Assembly: GCA_029565675.1 (NCBI GenBank)
Contig: JAKQNP010000051.1
Span: forward strand, 177,456 to 241,455
Length of the DNA stretch: 64,000 bases
Source: a bacterium
GTDB taxonomy: Bacteria; Zhuqueibacterota; Zhuqueibacteria; Residuimicrobiales; Oceaniaggregativiventaceae
Reading direction: 5' to 3'
A program made the translations under genes and the position numbers. Below are positions 49,127 through 58,836 of this stretch, in pieces. The notes below the pieces were generated by a model. That model made no database searches, had not been told where the DNA came from, and was given only the letters and a program-made list of their open reading frames with translations. Each line of letters begins with the position of its first letter. The stretch's first letter is position 1.

Positions 49127-49291
49127 GTGTTGCGCCAAAGCGAGGAAAGGTCGTTGCAGGAGTTTATCGAAAATGGGGTTCGCGACAGTGCCGAACCGAT
49201 GCCGACTGACCTTGTCAGCACAACGCCGATGAAACAATTTTTGATGCACGATGGCCACTGCTTACTTGGATTGAGGAAGGAGACGTTATGA
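49127..49291 (+). CDS. Possible 54-aa small protein (GTG start)
   Basis: Open frame LRQSEERSLQEFIENGVRDSAEPMPTDLVSTTPMKQFLMHDGHCLLGLRKETL ending with an ATGA overlap to the next gene. Confidence 0.35.
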   Translation: MLRQSEERSLQEFIENGVRDSAEPMPTDLVSTTPMKQFLMHDGHCLLGLRKETL

Positions 49292-49893
49292 AGCGGATAT
49301 TTTTATTTAACATAATAGTCCTGGCGTTGCTGGTTTTTTTCGCTGCTGCAACCCAGGCGCAACCGCAAGGAGCGCGGCGGAAACCCGCTCCAGAATCGAT
49401 TCAAAAGAGAGATTATCGCCAGCTCACTCCACAACAGATGGCCGAAGCTCTCGATTTCATACGTGAATCAAATCCACAAAAGGCAGATCAGCTGGAAGCG
49501 CTGCGCAGCGCAAATCCCGACAGCTTTCAATGCGAACTGGGCAGTGCGCATCAACGCATGATGCATTGGCAAAACTTGAAAATGCGCGATCCCCGCAGCC
49601 ATGCCCGACAGTTGGAGATCATACGGTTGGAAGAAGATGCCCGCCAGCTCGGCAAACGTATGGCGCAAGCTCCCGAGGCTGAAAAAGCGGATATCAAGAA
49701 TGAACTGCAGCCGATTCTGGAAAAACTATTCGATTTGCGAGAAGAGGAACGGCACGAGGAAGTCAAACATTTGGAAAAGCGCCTCGAGGTTTTAAAGGAT
49801 CGATTGAATGATCGGCAGAAGAATCGCGACCGGATTATCCAAAAACGATTGGAAAATTTGAGCACCAGCAAAAAAATGCAGAACAATCAGTAA
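49288..49893 (+). CDS. Secreted coiled-coil protein, possible effector of the ECF module
   Basis: Signal peptide (…FFAAATQAQPQG); rest predicted helical/charged. Confidence 0.75.
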   Translation: MKRIFLFNIIVLALLVFFAAATQAQPQGARRKPAPESIQKRDYRQLTPQQMAEALDFIRESNPQKADQLEALRSANPDSFQCELGSAHQRMMHWQNLKMRDPRSHARQLEIIRLEEDARQLGKRMAQAPEAEKADIKNELQPILEKLFDLREEERHEEVKHLEKRLEVLKDRLNDRQKNRDRIIQKRLENLSTSKKMQNNQ

Positions 49894-49916
49894 TCCATTT
49901 TCAACCTCAATTTACC

Positions 49917-49961
49917 AGCCCCATCCCATGCGAGTATCACCCGGATTGGATGGGGCTTTTC
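49917..49961 (+). terminator. Intrinsic terminator after coiled-coil gene
   Basis: AGCCCCATCC (49917-49926) / GGATGGGGCT (49948-49957), then TTTTC. Confidence 0.6.
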
Positions 49962-50066
49962 TATTGGCAAAAAATCCGTGTAAAATCGCCGTGGAATCCT
50001 TATATTGCACTGCACCGGCTAATAGTGCAAGAATCGGCTGATGTTCAGGACCAATCAGAGGAGAAA

Positions 50067-50888
50067 ATGGCGAACCCAGGACAATTTCTTTTACAACGCA
50101 AATCAATGTATCGTGACCCTCAAAAGCAAAAAATCGGCCGTGAAATTCTTGAACGCTACACAGGTTCAGCTCCGGCGGAGTTTTCGCCCTATATCATCTT
50201 GACGAATTTCAATCGCTATCTCGATGTGTTCAGGGAACGGCATGGAGGCATAAGGACTGAAGGATCTGTCATTTCCGCTCACCATTGCCCGGATAAACAC
50301 GTCTCGATGATCGACTTAAAAATTGGTTCCCCATCCGCCGCCTTGATCATCGAATGCCTCAGTACCATCGAACCACAAGCTGTTTTGTTCCTCGGCATGT
50401 GCGGCGGTCTGCACCGCTCTCTCAAGGTTGGTGATTTTATTCTGCCGACGGCTGCCATTCGCGATGAGGGTGTGTCTCACCATTTTATTCCTTCCCAGGT
50501 TCCTTCGTTACCGACCTTCAAGATTCAGAAATTTGTCAGTCAGGTCATTGTCGAGCGAGGTCTGGATTACCGCACCGGTGTGGTCCACACCACGGATTAT
50601 CGATTTTGGGAATTCGACGAAAAGTTCAAACAGCAGCTTTATGAAGAACGGGCAATTGCCATCGATATGGAATGCTCCGCGCTGTTTTCGGTTGGCTTTG
50701 TCAGCAAAGTCGCAATCGGCGCCCTGCTTTTGGTTTCTGACTTGCCGCTCAAGAGCCGCGGGATCAAAACCAAAGCGTCGTCGAGAAAAGTGTTTGAAAA
50801 ATATACCCAATTGCATATTGATGTCGGCATCGAATCGATTATCGGCATCCAGAAACGCGGCGAGCACATCCGCCATTACCGGTGGTAG
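50067..50888 (+). CDS. AMP nucleosidase / nucleoside phosphorylase-like protein
   Basis: AGAGGAGAAA RBS; SAALIIECLSTIEPQAVLFLGMCGGLHRSLKVGDFILPTAAIRDEGVSHHF; AIDMECSALFSVGFVSKVAIGALLLVSDLP. Confidence 0.8.
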   Translation: MANPGQFLLQRKSMYRDPQKQKIGREILERYTGSAPAEFSPYIILTNFNRYLDVFRERHGGIRTEGSVISAHHCPDKHVSMIDLKIGSPSAALIIECLSTIEPQAVLFLGMCGGLHRSLKVGDFILPTAAIRDEGVSHHFIPSQVPSLPTFKIQKFVSQVIVERGLDYRTGVVHTTDYRFWEFDEKFKQQLYEERAIAIDMECSALFSVGFVSKVAIGALLLVSDLPLKSRGIKTKASSRKVFEKYTQLHIDVGIESIIGIQKRGEHIRHYRW

Positions 50889-51180
50889 TTTTGCTTCTTC
50901 GCCTTTGAGCAACGCATGTGCCGGTGGCGTGAGAAAAAAGGCCTTTTTCTGATCAATATTTTTCTTTATTTTCCGCAAATCTGCAAGGCCACGTCGCATC
51001 GGCGTCCGGGTGGCGAACAGTTTGACCGGCTGACCTCGCCCGCTGTCCAAACGAATCGGCAAGCGGCAGTTGTGACGCCCGGGAAAAGCGTTTTACTGAT
51101 CTGCCCAAATCACGACCAGCGGCGCAGGCCTCGGATTTGTGCTATGAACAAATCCGGGTTAATGTTGAAGGAGACGAGCT

Positions 51181-52161
51181 ATGCCCAGTTTACAGACGCA
51201 TTATCTCAAGATGCCTTTGCAAAACCCCATCATCGTTGCCAGCAGCGGTATGAGCAAATCGGTGGACAACATCCGCGCTTGCGCCGATGCTGGCGCCGGT
51301 GCTGTGGTGATGAAAAGCCTGTTTGAAGAAGCCATCGCGCAGGAAGATTGGGGAATCGAATCGAGCCTTCCCTATCATACCGAAGCTTATGACTATCTGC
51401 GCAGCGAGTTGCAGAATCAGTACGCGCCGCGGGAGTATTGCCATCTCATCGAAAAAGCCAAAAAGAGCGTTGATATTCCGGTCATTGCAAGCATCAACTG
51501 TATCTCGGCCGAGTGGTGGCCAAACTATGCGGTGCAAATCGAAGCCGCCGGAGCCGATGCGCTGGAACTCAATGTTTATCCGACTGTTTATGATACCGAT
51601 ATGCGTTCGCAGGAAGTGGAGCATATCTATTTCTCCGTCGTCGAAGAGGTGCGCAAAAGAATCAAAATACCAATTTCGCTCAAGATTGCCCCTTATTTCG
51701 CTTCGTTGCCCTTCATCGCTTTTGAACTTTGCCGTCGCGGTGCCAGCGGCCTGGTGCTTTTCAATCGCTTTGCCCAACCGGATATCGATATCGACAAGGT
51801 CAAACTGAGCACCACCTTTCAATTCAGCACTTCTGCAGAGAGCCACCTGGTCCTGCGCTGGATCGCTCTGCTGGCCGGCAAAATACCAGGCGAATTGGCC
51901 GCCACCACCGGCATCCACACTTCTGTCGACGTGATAAAAATGCTCCTGGCCGGCGCGCAGGTCGTCCAAATGGCGTCGGCTTTTTATAAAAACGGCCTCA
52001 AGATCATCCCGACGTTGTTGGATGAAGTGAAGGCATGGATGCAGGAGCACAATTTTCAATCGATCGAAGAGTTCCGCGGCAAGCTCTCGTTTCAAAATGC
52101 CCACACCCCGGACCACTATCTGCGCTCGCAATTTGTGCAAAAAATCCGCGGTGTGGAATAA
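51181..52161 (+). CDS. Dihydroorotate dehydrogenase-like protein
   Basis: LQNPIIVASSGMSKSVDNIRACADAGAGAVVMKSLFEEA; VIASINC; EAAGADALELNVYP; ALLAGKIPGELAATTGIHTSVDVIKMLLAGAQVVQMASAF. Confidence 0.82.
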   Translation: MPSLQTHYLKMPLQNPIIVASSGMSKSVDNIRACADAGAGAVVMKSLFEEAIAQEDWGIESSLPYHTEAYDYLRSELQNQYAPREYCHLIEKAKKSVDIPVIASINCISAEWWPNYAVQIEAAGADALELNVYPTVYDTDMRSQEVEHIYFSVVEEVRKRIKIPISLKIAPYFASLPFIAFELCRRGASGLVLFNRFAQPDIDIDKVKLSTTFQFSTSAESHLVLRWIALLAGKIPGELAATTGIHTSVDVIKMLLAGAQVVQMASAFYKNGLKIIPTLLDEVKAWMQEHNFQSIEEFRGKLSFQNAHTPDHYLRSQFVQKIRGVE

Positions 52162-52170
52162 GCTTTTGCC

Positions 52171-53088
52171 ATGACTCTGCAAAAACGATCCGGCTGCATT
52201 GCTTATGCCGCTCTTTTCGGCTCGGTGCTTTGCTGGGGCTCTGTGCCGCTCTTGCTCAAATATTTTACCGCTTATATCGATGCGTGGACGGCGAACGGTG
52301 TGCGCTATCCGTTCGCCGCACTCCTCCTGCTGCCCTGGCTAATCCGGGAGTATCGCGCGGGACGATTGCCGGCCGCTTTTTGGCGACTGGCTCTGTTGCC
52401 CGCGTTTTTTAATCTAAGCAGCCAGATACTCTGGGCCTGGACACCGTATTTCGTCGACCCGGGATTGATCTCTTTCCTCGTCCGACTCTCCACTCTTTGG
52501 GCGGTTGTCGGATCGTTCATTTTGTTTGTCGATGAGCGCCCGATCATTCGCCAACCGCACTTTTGGGGCGGTCTGCTGTTTGCTCTGCTGGGATTCGTAC
52601 TTATGGTCGCAGGTGGAAGTGAAGCGCTCGGCAGCGGCAAAAAAATCGGCATTGTTCTGGTGGTGTTGTGCAGTTTGCTTTCGGCCGCTTACCAGTTGAT
52701 GGTCCGCCGATACTTGTCCGCTGTCGATGCCCGCACTGCTTATGGTATGGTCGCCGCCTTGACGGCGGCTGGTCTGCTGGTGCTGATGTTTGCCGTTGGC
52801 CAGCCACAACAGGTGACGAACATGCCGCCTGGACCTTTCCTGCTGCTGATGCTCAGCGGCATTGTCGGTTTGATCATCGCCCATATTTTTTTCTACACCG
52901 CTTTGCGCCATTTCGGTGTCGCCGTGACTTCCTCGGTTAACTTGCTGTCCGCCCTGATTACCGCAACCGCCTCGCGTTTTCTTTTCGCCGAACAGCTCTC
53001 CCCTGTGCAATGGCTGGCCGGATTGTTTCTTCTGGGCGGCTGTTTGCTTTTGGCCATTGCTCCCCGATTCTCGCGAAAAACCGGCTGA
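52171..53088 (+). CDS. EamA/DMT-family transporter
   Basis: ~10 TM segments; WGSVPLLLKYFTAYIDAWTANGVRYPFAALLLLPWL. Confidence 0.85.
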   Translation: MTLQKRSGCIAYAALFGSVLCWGSVPLLLKYFTAYIDAWTANGVRYPFAALLLLPWLIREYRAGRLPAAFWRLALLPAFFNLSSQILWAWTPYFVDPGLISFLVRLSTLWAVVGSFILFVDERPIIRQPHFWGGLLFALLGFVLMVAGGSEALGSGKKIGIVLVVLCSLLSAAYQLMVRRYLSAVDARTAYGMVAALTAAGLLVLMFAVGQPQQVTNMPPGPFLLLMLSGIVGLIIAHIFFYTALRHFGVAVTSSVNLLSALITATASRFLFAEQLSPVQWLAGLFLLGGCLLLAIAPRFSRKTG

Positions 53089-53113
53089 TTTGCGCTTGAA
53101 TCCTGAATGCGTG

Positions 53114-53142
53114 TTGACTTTAATGGAATAAAGTTTTATATT
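53114..53142 (+). promoter_or_regulatory. Putative promoter for hppA
   Basis: TTGACT - 17 nt - TATATT, ~190 bp upstream of ATG. Confidence 0.65.
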
Positions 53143-53329
53143 ATTGATCAATTTTTTACCGCTTGCTGCTTATCCAAGTGGGCAAAAGACGGTTTGCAGA
53201 GTTTTGTGATGTTTTATCCTCGAGTTCGGCAAGATGGACAACCCTGCAGGCAAGACGATCTGAAGGTCGATGGCCAGATCGCGAGATGATCGGGTTACCC
53301 CCCAATCAAAAACGAAAGCGGAGTAAAGA

Positions 53330-55537
53330 ATGTTAACACAGTGGTTTTGGTTTGTTCCGGCGGCGGCTCTGCTGGCGCTGGTGTTTGCCTGGTTCTTTTT
53401 CAAACAGATGATGCGCTCCAGCGAGGGTACCGAGCGCATGGCCACGATTGCGGCACATGTGCGCAGAGGCGCCATGGCCTATCTGAAACAGCAATACAAA
53501 GTGGTCACCCTGGTTTTTATCGCGCTGACCTTATTTTTTGCTTTTCTTGCCTATGGCATGCATGTGCAGAATCCATGGGTGCCCTTTGCGTTTTTGACCG
53601 GTGGTTTCTTTTCCGGTCTCGCCGGTTTTTTCGGCATGAAAACCGCGACCTATGCCTCGGCACGGGCAGCCAATGCCGCGCGCAATTCGCTCAACCAGGG
53701 TCTGCGCATCGCTTTTCGCAGCGGTGCCGTCATGGGACTGGTGGTGGTCGGCCTGGCGCTGCTCGATATTTCGATCTGGTTTTGGGTATTGAACGCGGTC
53801 TATCCCGCGGCTGAAAATACCCACAATCTGATTATTATTACCACTACCATGTTGACCTTTGGTATGGGTGCGTCGACTCAGGCCCTGTTCGCCCGCGTCG
53901 GCGGCGGCATTTACACCAAAGCTGCGGACGTCGGCGCCGATTTGGTTGGCAAAGTGGAAGCGGGCATCCCGGAAGATGATCCGCGCAACCCGGCCACCAT
54001 CGCCGACAATGTCGGCGACAACGTCGGCGATGTGGCAGGCATGGGAGCCGATTTATATGAATCCTACGCGGGTTCGATTCTGGCCACTGCCGCGCTTGGC
54101 GCGGCTGCTTTTTTGGCCCACGATGTGGTGATGCAGTTCAAAGCGGTGATCGCGCCCATGTTGATAGGCGCAATCGGCACAGTGCTGTCCATTCTCGGCA
54201 TCTATGTCGTGCGCACCAAAGAAGGCGCCAGCCAGAAAGAGCTGATGGCTGCCCTCAACCGCGGAGTCAACCTCAGCTCGTTGTTGATCATTGTTTTGTC
54301 CGCCGGGGTCATCCATTTGCTCGGTTTGCCCAATCCCTGGGGAATCTGGTTCTCGATTGTGGTCGGTCTGCTTACCGGTATCGTGATCGGCAAGTCGACA
54401 GAATATTATACCTCCAGCTCTTTCAAACCGACCCGCTTGATCGCTGAAAATGCCAAAACCGGCGCCGCTACGGTGATCATTTCGGGCCTGGGCATGGGGA
54501 TGCTTTCCACTGCCATTCCGGTCATGTCCATCGTTATCGGCACGATGCTCGCTTTTCTGTCAGCCACCGGATTCGATGTTGCCAACCTGAACCAGAATAT
54601 GGGAATGGGATTGTATGGTATCGGTATCGCTGCGGTGGGCATGCTCTCCACCCTTGGCATCACCCTGGCAACCGACGCTTACGGCCCGATCGCCGATAAC
54701 GCCGGTGGTAACGCCGAGATGAGCGGCTTGGGACCCGAGGTACGCAAACGGACTGACGCCCTGGATTCGCTCGGCAACACCACCGCCGCCACCGGCAAGG
54801 GCTTTGCCATCGGTTCTGCAGCCTTGACTGCATTGGCCTTGCTGGCGTCCTATGTCGAAGAATTGCGCATCGGTCTGGATCGCATCGGTGTAACCCAATT
54901 GGTGTTCGATGCACAAACAGCCGTCGATGTGAAAACCGCTTCGCTGGTTGATTTTATGGCCTATTACAACGTCACCCTGATGAACCCCAAGGTGCTCATG
55001 GGCGTTTTCATCGGTTCCATGATGGCTTTTCTCTTCTGCGGATTGACCATGAACGCTGTCGGCCGCGCCGCTGGTCATATGGTCGATGAGGTTCGACGCC
55101 AGTTTCGCGAAATCAAAGGGATACTGGAGGGCAAAGCCGAACCCGATTATGCCCGCTGTGTCGCCATTTCCACCAAGGGCGCACAGCGTGCCATGATGGT
55201 GCCGTCATTATTGGCCATTATCGCACCGATTGCCACCGGCATCGTTTTTGGTGTACCAGGGGTGATGGGCTTGTTGGTTGGGTGTTTGGCATCCGGGTTC
55301 GTGCTCGCTGTTTTTATGGCCAATTCCGGCGGGGCCTGGGATAATGCCAAAAAGTATATCGAAGAAGGTAACCTGGGAGGCAAAGGCTCAGATGCCCACA
55401 AAGCCGCTGTTACCGGCGATACCGTCGGTGATCCCTTCAAGGACACCTCCGGCCCGAGCCTCAATATCCTGATCAAATTGATGACCATGGTCTCCATCGT
55501 CATGGCGGGCCTGACCGTGACCTATTGTATGATGTAG
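53330..55537 (+). CDS. hppA: Membrane-bound (ion-translocating) inorganic pyrophosphatase
   Basis: [69 protein letters not shown]; 16-TM pattern. Confidence 0.96.
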   Translation: MLTQWFWFVPAAALLALVFAWFFFKQMMRSSEGTERMATIAAHVRRGAMAYLKQQYKVVTLVFIALTLFFAFLAYGMHVQNPWVPFAFLTGGFFSGLAGFFGMKTATYASARAANAARNSLNQGLRIAFRSGAVMGLVVVGLALLDISIWFWVLNAVYPAAENTHNLIIITTTMLTFGMGASTQALFARVGGGIYTKAADVGADLVGKVEAGIPEDDPRNPATIADNVGDNVGDVAGMGADLYESYAGSILATAALGAAAFLAHDVVMQFKAVIAPMLIGAIGTVLSILGIYVVRTKEGASQKELMAALNRGVNLSSLLIIVLSAGVIHLLGLPNPWGIWFSIVVGLLTGIVIGKSTEYYTSSSFKPTRLIAENAKTGAATVIISGLGMGMLSTAIPVMSIVIGTMLAFLSATGFDVANLNQNMGMGLYGIGIAAVGMLSTLGITLATDAYGPIADNAGGNAEMSGLGPEVRKRTDALDSLGNTTAATGKGFAIGSAALTALALLASYVEELRIGLDRIGVTQLVFDAQTAVDVKTASLVDFMAYYNVTLMNPKVLMGVFIGSMMAFLFCGLTMNAVGRAAGHMVDEVRRQFREIKGILEGKAEPDYARCVAISTKGAQRAMMVPSLLAIIAPIATGIVFGVPGVMGLLVGCLASGFVLAVFMANSGGAWDNAKKYIEEGNLGGKGSDAHKAAVTGDTVGDPFKDTSGPSLNILIKLMTMVSIVMAGLTVTYCMM

Positions 55538-55563
55538 TGCGAACCTGACTGGTTTCGAATTTG

Positions 55564-55602
55564 GCCGCTTTGGAATGCAGATTTTCCAAAGCGGCTTTTT
55601 TA
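55564..55602. terminator. Intrinsic terminator after hppA
   Basis: GCCGCTTTGGAA (55564-55575) / TTCCAAAGCGGC (55584-55595), then TTTTTTATTTTTT. Confidence 0.92.
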
Positions 55603-56115
55603 TTTTTTAAAATAGACACAGAAAGTTTCGTCATTTTTCTTGTCAATCCAGTGTTCGATCTCCAGGCTCGATGCTTTATCGATCAATGGCGCGGGGATGA
55701 ATGGAGCGATAACCAAGAACAGGTCACCAGCTGCAAGTCGATTCAATTCAGCCATCACCTGATTGACGGGTTGCTCTCCCGCATTCAGCATTTCCCTGAT
55801 GTCCAATTCCTTTTTCACAAGAGATTTGTCGAACCACTCGGGTTGGGTGGTAGTGTAATTGTCATCGCTTTCGAGGCTTATGGCGTCCTGTCCCGCCTCT
55901 TTTCTCAACGCGTTGATCAAATCCTCAACCTTGACGTTGCCTATGGTGGCGGCTTGCTGCAAGGTTGCAACTTTTGCCACGGTTTTTCGCAAAACCGGGT
56001 TCTTGAGTTTCTTGAATGCCGGCACGTAGCCGATCAGAGTGTCTTCAAGATGCGGATAGCTCTCTATGAGCTGCAAGACCTTGGTCTTGGGGCTGATCAA
56101 TTTATCCGTTTCCAT
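55600..56115 (-). CDS. DUF1858 (+DUF2249-like) domain protein
   Basis: METDKLISPKTKVLQLIESYPHLEDTLIGYVPAFKKLKNPVLRKTVAKVATLQQAATIGNVKVEDLINALR. Confidence 0.8.
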   Translation of the reverse strand: METDKLISPKTKVLQLIESYPHLEDTLIGYVPAFKKLKNPVLRKTVAKVATLQQAATIGNVKVEDLINALRKEAGQDAISLESDDNYTTTQPEWFDKSLVKKELDIREMLNAGEQPVNQVMAELNRLAAGDLFLVIAPFIPAPLIDKASSLEIEHWIDKKNDETFCVYFKK

Positions 56116-57355
56116 GTTTGTCCTTTTTTGCATAGGAAAGAATTCTTTGTTCACCCTGCAGGTCGCGATAGACCTGCACGTTGTGGGATACTTCGAGAGT
56201 GCCAAGGTACTCGCCTTTTTCATCTCTCAGGGCAAAATATTCGATATGGATCATTTTGCCGCCCATGTTGATCCAAAAGGGAGCGCTGGATTCTCTGCCG
56301 CTTTTAAAGTCATCGATGATTTTATCGACGATATGAGCACTCGCGGGTGGGTGGCACAACCGCACATCGCGATTTAGAATGGCGCGATTTCGCTGAAATA
56401 TCCTTTCCTTGCCTTGCGAAAAATATTTCACCTTATCGTGCTTGTCGACGAAAGTGATATCGATCGGCAAATGATTCAGGATGGCCAACAATTCTTCGAC
56501 AGAAAAACTCCCTGACGGCAGCTGAATCGTCCCGCCGATCTTGTTCATCGCTGCCAGGCTGTTCTCTGTGGCCCATTGGGGTTTCCATGCTTTCGGCGGG
56601 TCATACAAGCAGTAACCGATCTCCAGCGATTGTTTTTCGATCTCATACCATTCTGCATCGGAAAGTTTGTCCAGAGCCATGGGAAAAAGAATTTCTTCCT
56701 CTTTTTTGGTCATCTCGACAACCTGGTGAGCAGCCGGCAACAAAACGATTTCCGCGGCAGCGAGCAATTCCTCTGCCGATATGCCCGGAGTCTGCAACAA
56801 TTCAATCCCGCCTTTCACCAGTTCCCTGATCTCGTCATGTTTTCCCCACATGACTTTGGGCGGTCCGGTTATTCCATAGTTTTCGAGATAGGGAAAGAGC
56901 AGATATTCTTTTCTTTTGTAATGCTTGTCGACATCAAAGAGATTGTTGAAATTCCCCCGCAGTTTTAAAATATCTGCTGCAAGGTCGCGGCCTTTGTCTT
57001 TGCTGATTTGCCCGATCAGCGTTTTGATCTGTTCCGCCAATTTGATGATTTCTTTGTTCTCGTTCATCATGACATCGACGGGATGGCCTGCGGGGATTTG
57101 TTTGGATGCGGACAAATCCACGTGGCCATGCAAGACGGCAGAGTGGACATCGCACAGTTTCAGGATTTCCTGCTCGGGCAATCCCTCGCTGATGAGTTCT
57201 TGCTCCACCTCTACCACTTCGCCGTAAGGAACCTGGCTCAAACTTTCCATCAGCTCACTGCGGACTTGCTCCTCTGATTCGCCGCTGTGCAATTTCAGAA
57301 TCAGTTCTTTGAGCTTCTTCTTCCGGGATTCGGAATTGTTGATCAATTCGCTCAT
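56102..57355 (-). CDS. DUF438 / hemerythrin-like / PAS domain protein
   Basis: LKELILKLHSGESEEQV..., HxxxE/HHE-like segments, PAS-like C-terminus LAILNHLPIDITFVDKHDKVKYFSQGKERIFQRNRAILNRDVRLCHPP. Confidence 0.85.
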   Translation of the reverse strand: MSELINNSESRKKKLKELILKLHSGESEEQVRSELMESLSQVPYGEVVEVEQELISEGLPEQEILKLCDVHSAVLHGHVDLSASKQIPAGHPVDVMMNENKEIIKLAEQIKTLIGQISKDKGRDLAADILKLRGNFNNLFDVDKHYKRKEYLLFPYLENYGITGPPKVMWGKHDEIRELVKGGIELLQTPGISAEELLAAAEIVLLPAAHQVVEMTKKEEEILFPMALDKLSDAEWYEIEKQSLEIGYCLYDPPKAWKPQWATENSLAAMNKIGGTIQLPSGSFSVEELLAILNHLPIDITFVDKHDKVKYFSQGKERIFQRNRAILNRDVRLCHPPASAHIVDKIIDDFKSGRESSAPFWINMGGKMIHIEYFALRDEKGEYLGTLEVSHNVQVYRDLQGEQRILSYAKKDKHGNG

Positions 57356-57444
57356 GATTCGTCCTTTTATTTTTATTGTTCTTCTACTTTATGCTGAAAC
57401 ACTCTGGGCCGATGCAGTTATGCTCCACAAGCGGTAGTATTTTA

Positions 57445-58836
57445 TTAGCAGCTGTTGAGGTAGGATGTAATCAGTTTCGTTGCATCGGCCCCCATGCGCA
57501 TGGTGGCATGCATGTTCGGATAGCTAAATCCACCTTGACGCCCCACTGACTGCAGATTTTCGATCTGCTGCAGTTGTGCCATAACTTTTTGAAAATGCTC
57601 TTCGAAACCCAAATTAAAGATGGGATAGGCATGTCGTGCGTTGAAATGGTGGATTTCAAGAACCTCTTCCGGGGTGATCAATCCCTCTGCCTGCAGATCC
57701 TGCAGGAGTCTGGATCTGGTCTCATTGCCACCAAACCACCTGTCATCACCCACCTCACAAGTCATTTCCGCTATCAGCACCGTGCAACCCTCCGGACTGA
57801 CCTGCAGGCCGCTATTCTTGGGTTCAGCCAGGCGATGAAAAATCCGCTTCCGAAAATGCACATAGAGTGCATTCAGCACTGTGGTCTTGCGGACGAGTAG
57901 ACCGAACACGGTGATGGGTTTGTAATGAAGGTGGCCAACAGCGTCAAGGACTTTTGCATCAGGCACAGGATGCAATGCCCGAATCAAATCCGGTAATGGG
58001 ATGGTCGAAAGGCAGTAGGAACAGGGGAATGAGCAAGGTTTTCCCTCCTGGGAAAAATGGACTGCTTGTATTTTGTTATCCGCGGTGTCGATGCGAACGA
58101 CTGGGCTGGCCATCAGGACCTTGCCCCCGTCATTTATGATAGCGTTTGCCAGTGCCTCTGGCACTTCACGCGAGCCTGAAGGCGCATACCAGAGTGTTTC
58201 TTTGCAAAGAGCACTTGCTGTAGATTCCTCCCTGAAGCGAAATCCAAGTTTTTTAAGGTGATCTTTGATCACATCGACAGCGCTCAGTCGGGGCATTTTG
58301 CTGCGCACGAATACTGCTGATAGCTGACTGGCCGGGAGACCCCAATAAGCATGGGTAAAGTCTCGAAAAAAGTAGTTGTAGAGCGGCCGTCCATAAATGC
58401 GAACCAATGCCTCTTCTGCATCAGAAGCAGTTGACTTGTCGAACTGGTTGATGATCTGCTGAATGAGGATTCCGGACAGGGCACCCACAAGGGTCCACGG
58501 CGGGATACTGCCGAGCATATCAGTAAACTGCAGGGGATATTGATGAAAACCTTTCCCATGCCGGATCAAGGCCTTCAGTTCAACCGGTTGGAGCCGTTCC
58601 CCCATCAGGTTCTGGATATCCGTCAGGATCTCCCGATCAAAGCCATGCAAGTGATGCACACCAAGATCGTAGCAATTGCCATTGCGTTCAAATCCAGCTG
58701 CCAAACCGCCGGGAACAGCCTCCTTTTCGAGAACAATCACCGGAATTTTTCGCTCAGCGAGTTTATGGGCTGCATAGAGTCCGCAAATCCCCGCTCCTAA
58801 AATGATGACTGGAGATCGATCCTTCCTGTCATCCAT
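57445..58836 (-). CDS. FAD-dependent amine oxidase / protoporphyrinogen oxidase-like protein
   Basis: VIILGAGICGLYAAHKLAERKIPVIVLEKEAVPGGLAAGFE (GxGxxG FAD motif) and C-terminal FAD-binding region. Confidence 0.82.
   Translation of the reverse strand: MDDRKDRSPVIILGAGICGLYAAHKLAERKIPVIVLEKEAVPGGLAAGFERNGNCYDLGVHHLHGFDREILTDIQNLMGERLQPVELKALIRHGKGFHQYPLQFTDMLGSIPPWTLVGALSGILIQQIINQFDKSTASDAEEALVRIYGRPLYNYFFRDFTHAYWGLPASQLSAVFVRSKMPRLSAVDVIKDHLKKLGFRFREESTASALCKETLWYAPSGSREVPEALANAIINDGGKVLMASPVVRIDTADNKIQAVHFSQEGKPCSFPCSYCLSTIPLPDLIRALHPVPDAKVLDAVGHLHYKPITVFGLLVRKTTVLNALYVHFRKRIFHRLAEPKNSGLQVSPEGCTVLIAEMTCEVGDDRWFGGNETRSRLLQDLQAEGLITPEEVLEIHHFNARHAYPIFNLGFEEHFQKVMAQLQQIENLQSVGRQGGFSYPNMHATMRMGADATKLITSYLNSC

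Noticed and set aside
50935-50951. AAAAAGGCCTTTTT palindrome considered as a terminator
   Set aside because: A perfect palindrome without a loop; stem would be too short once a loop is allowed, so support is weak.
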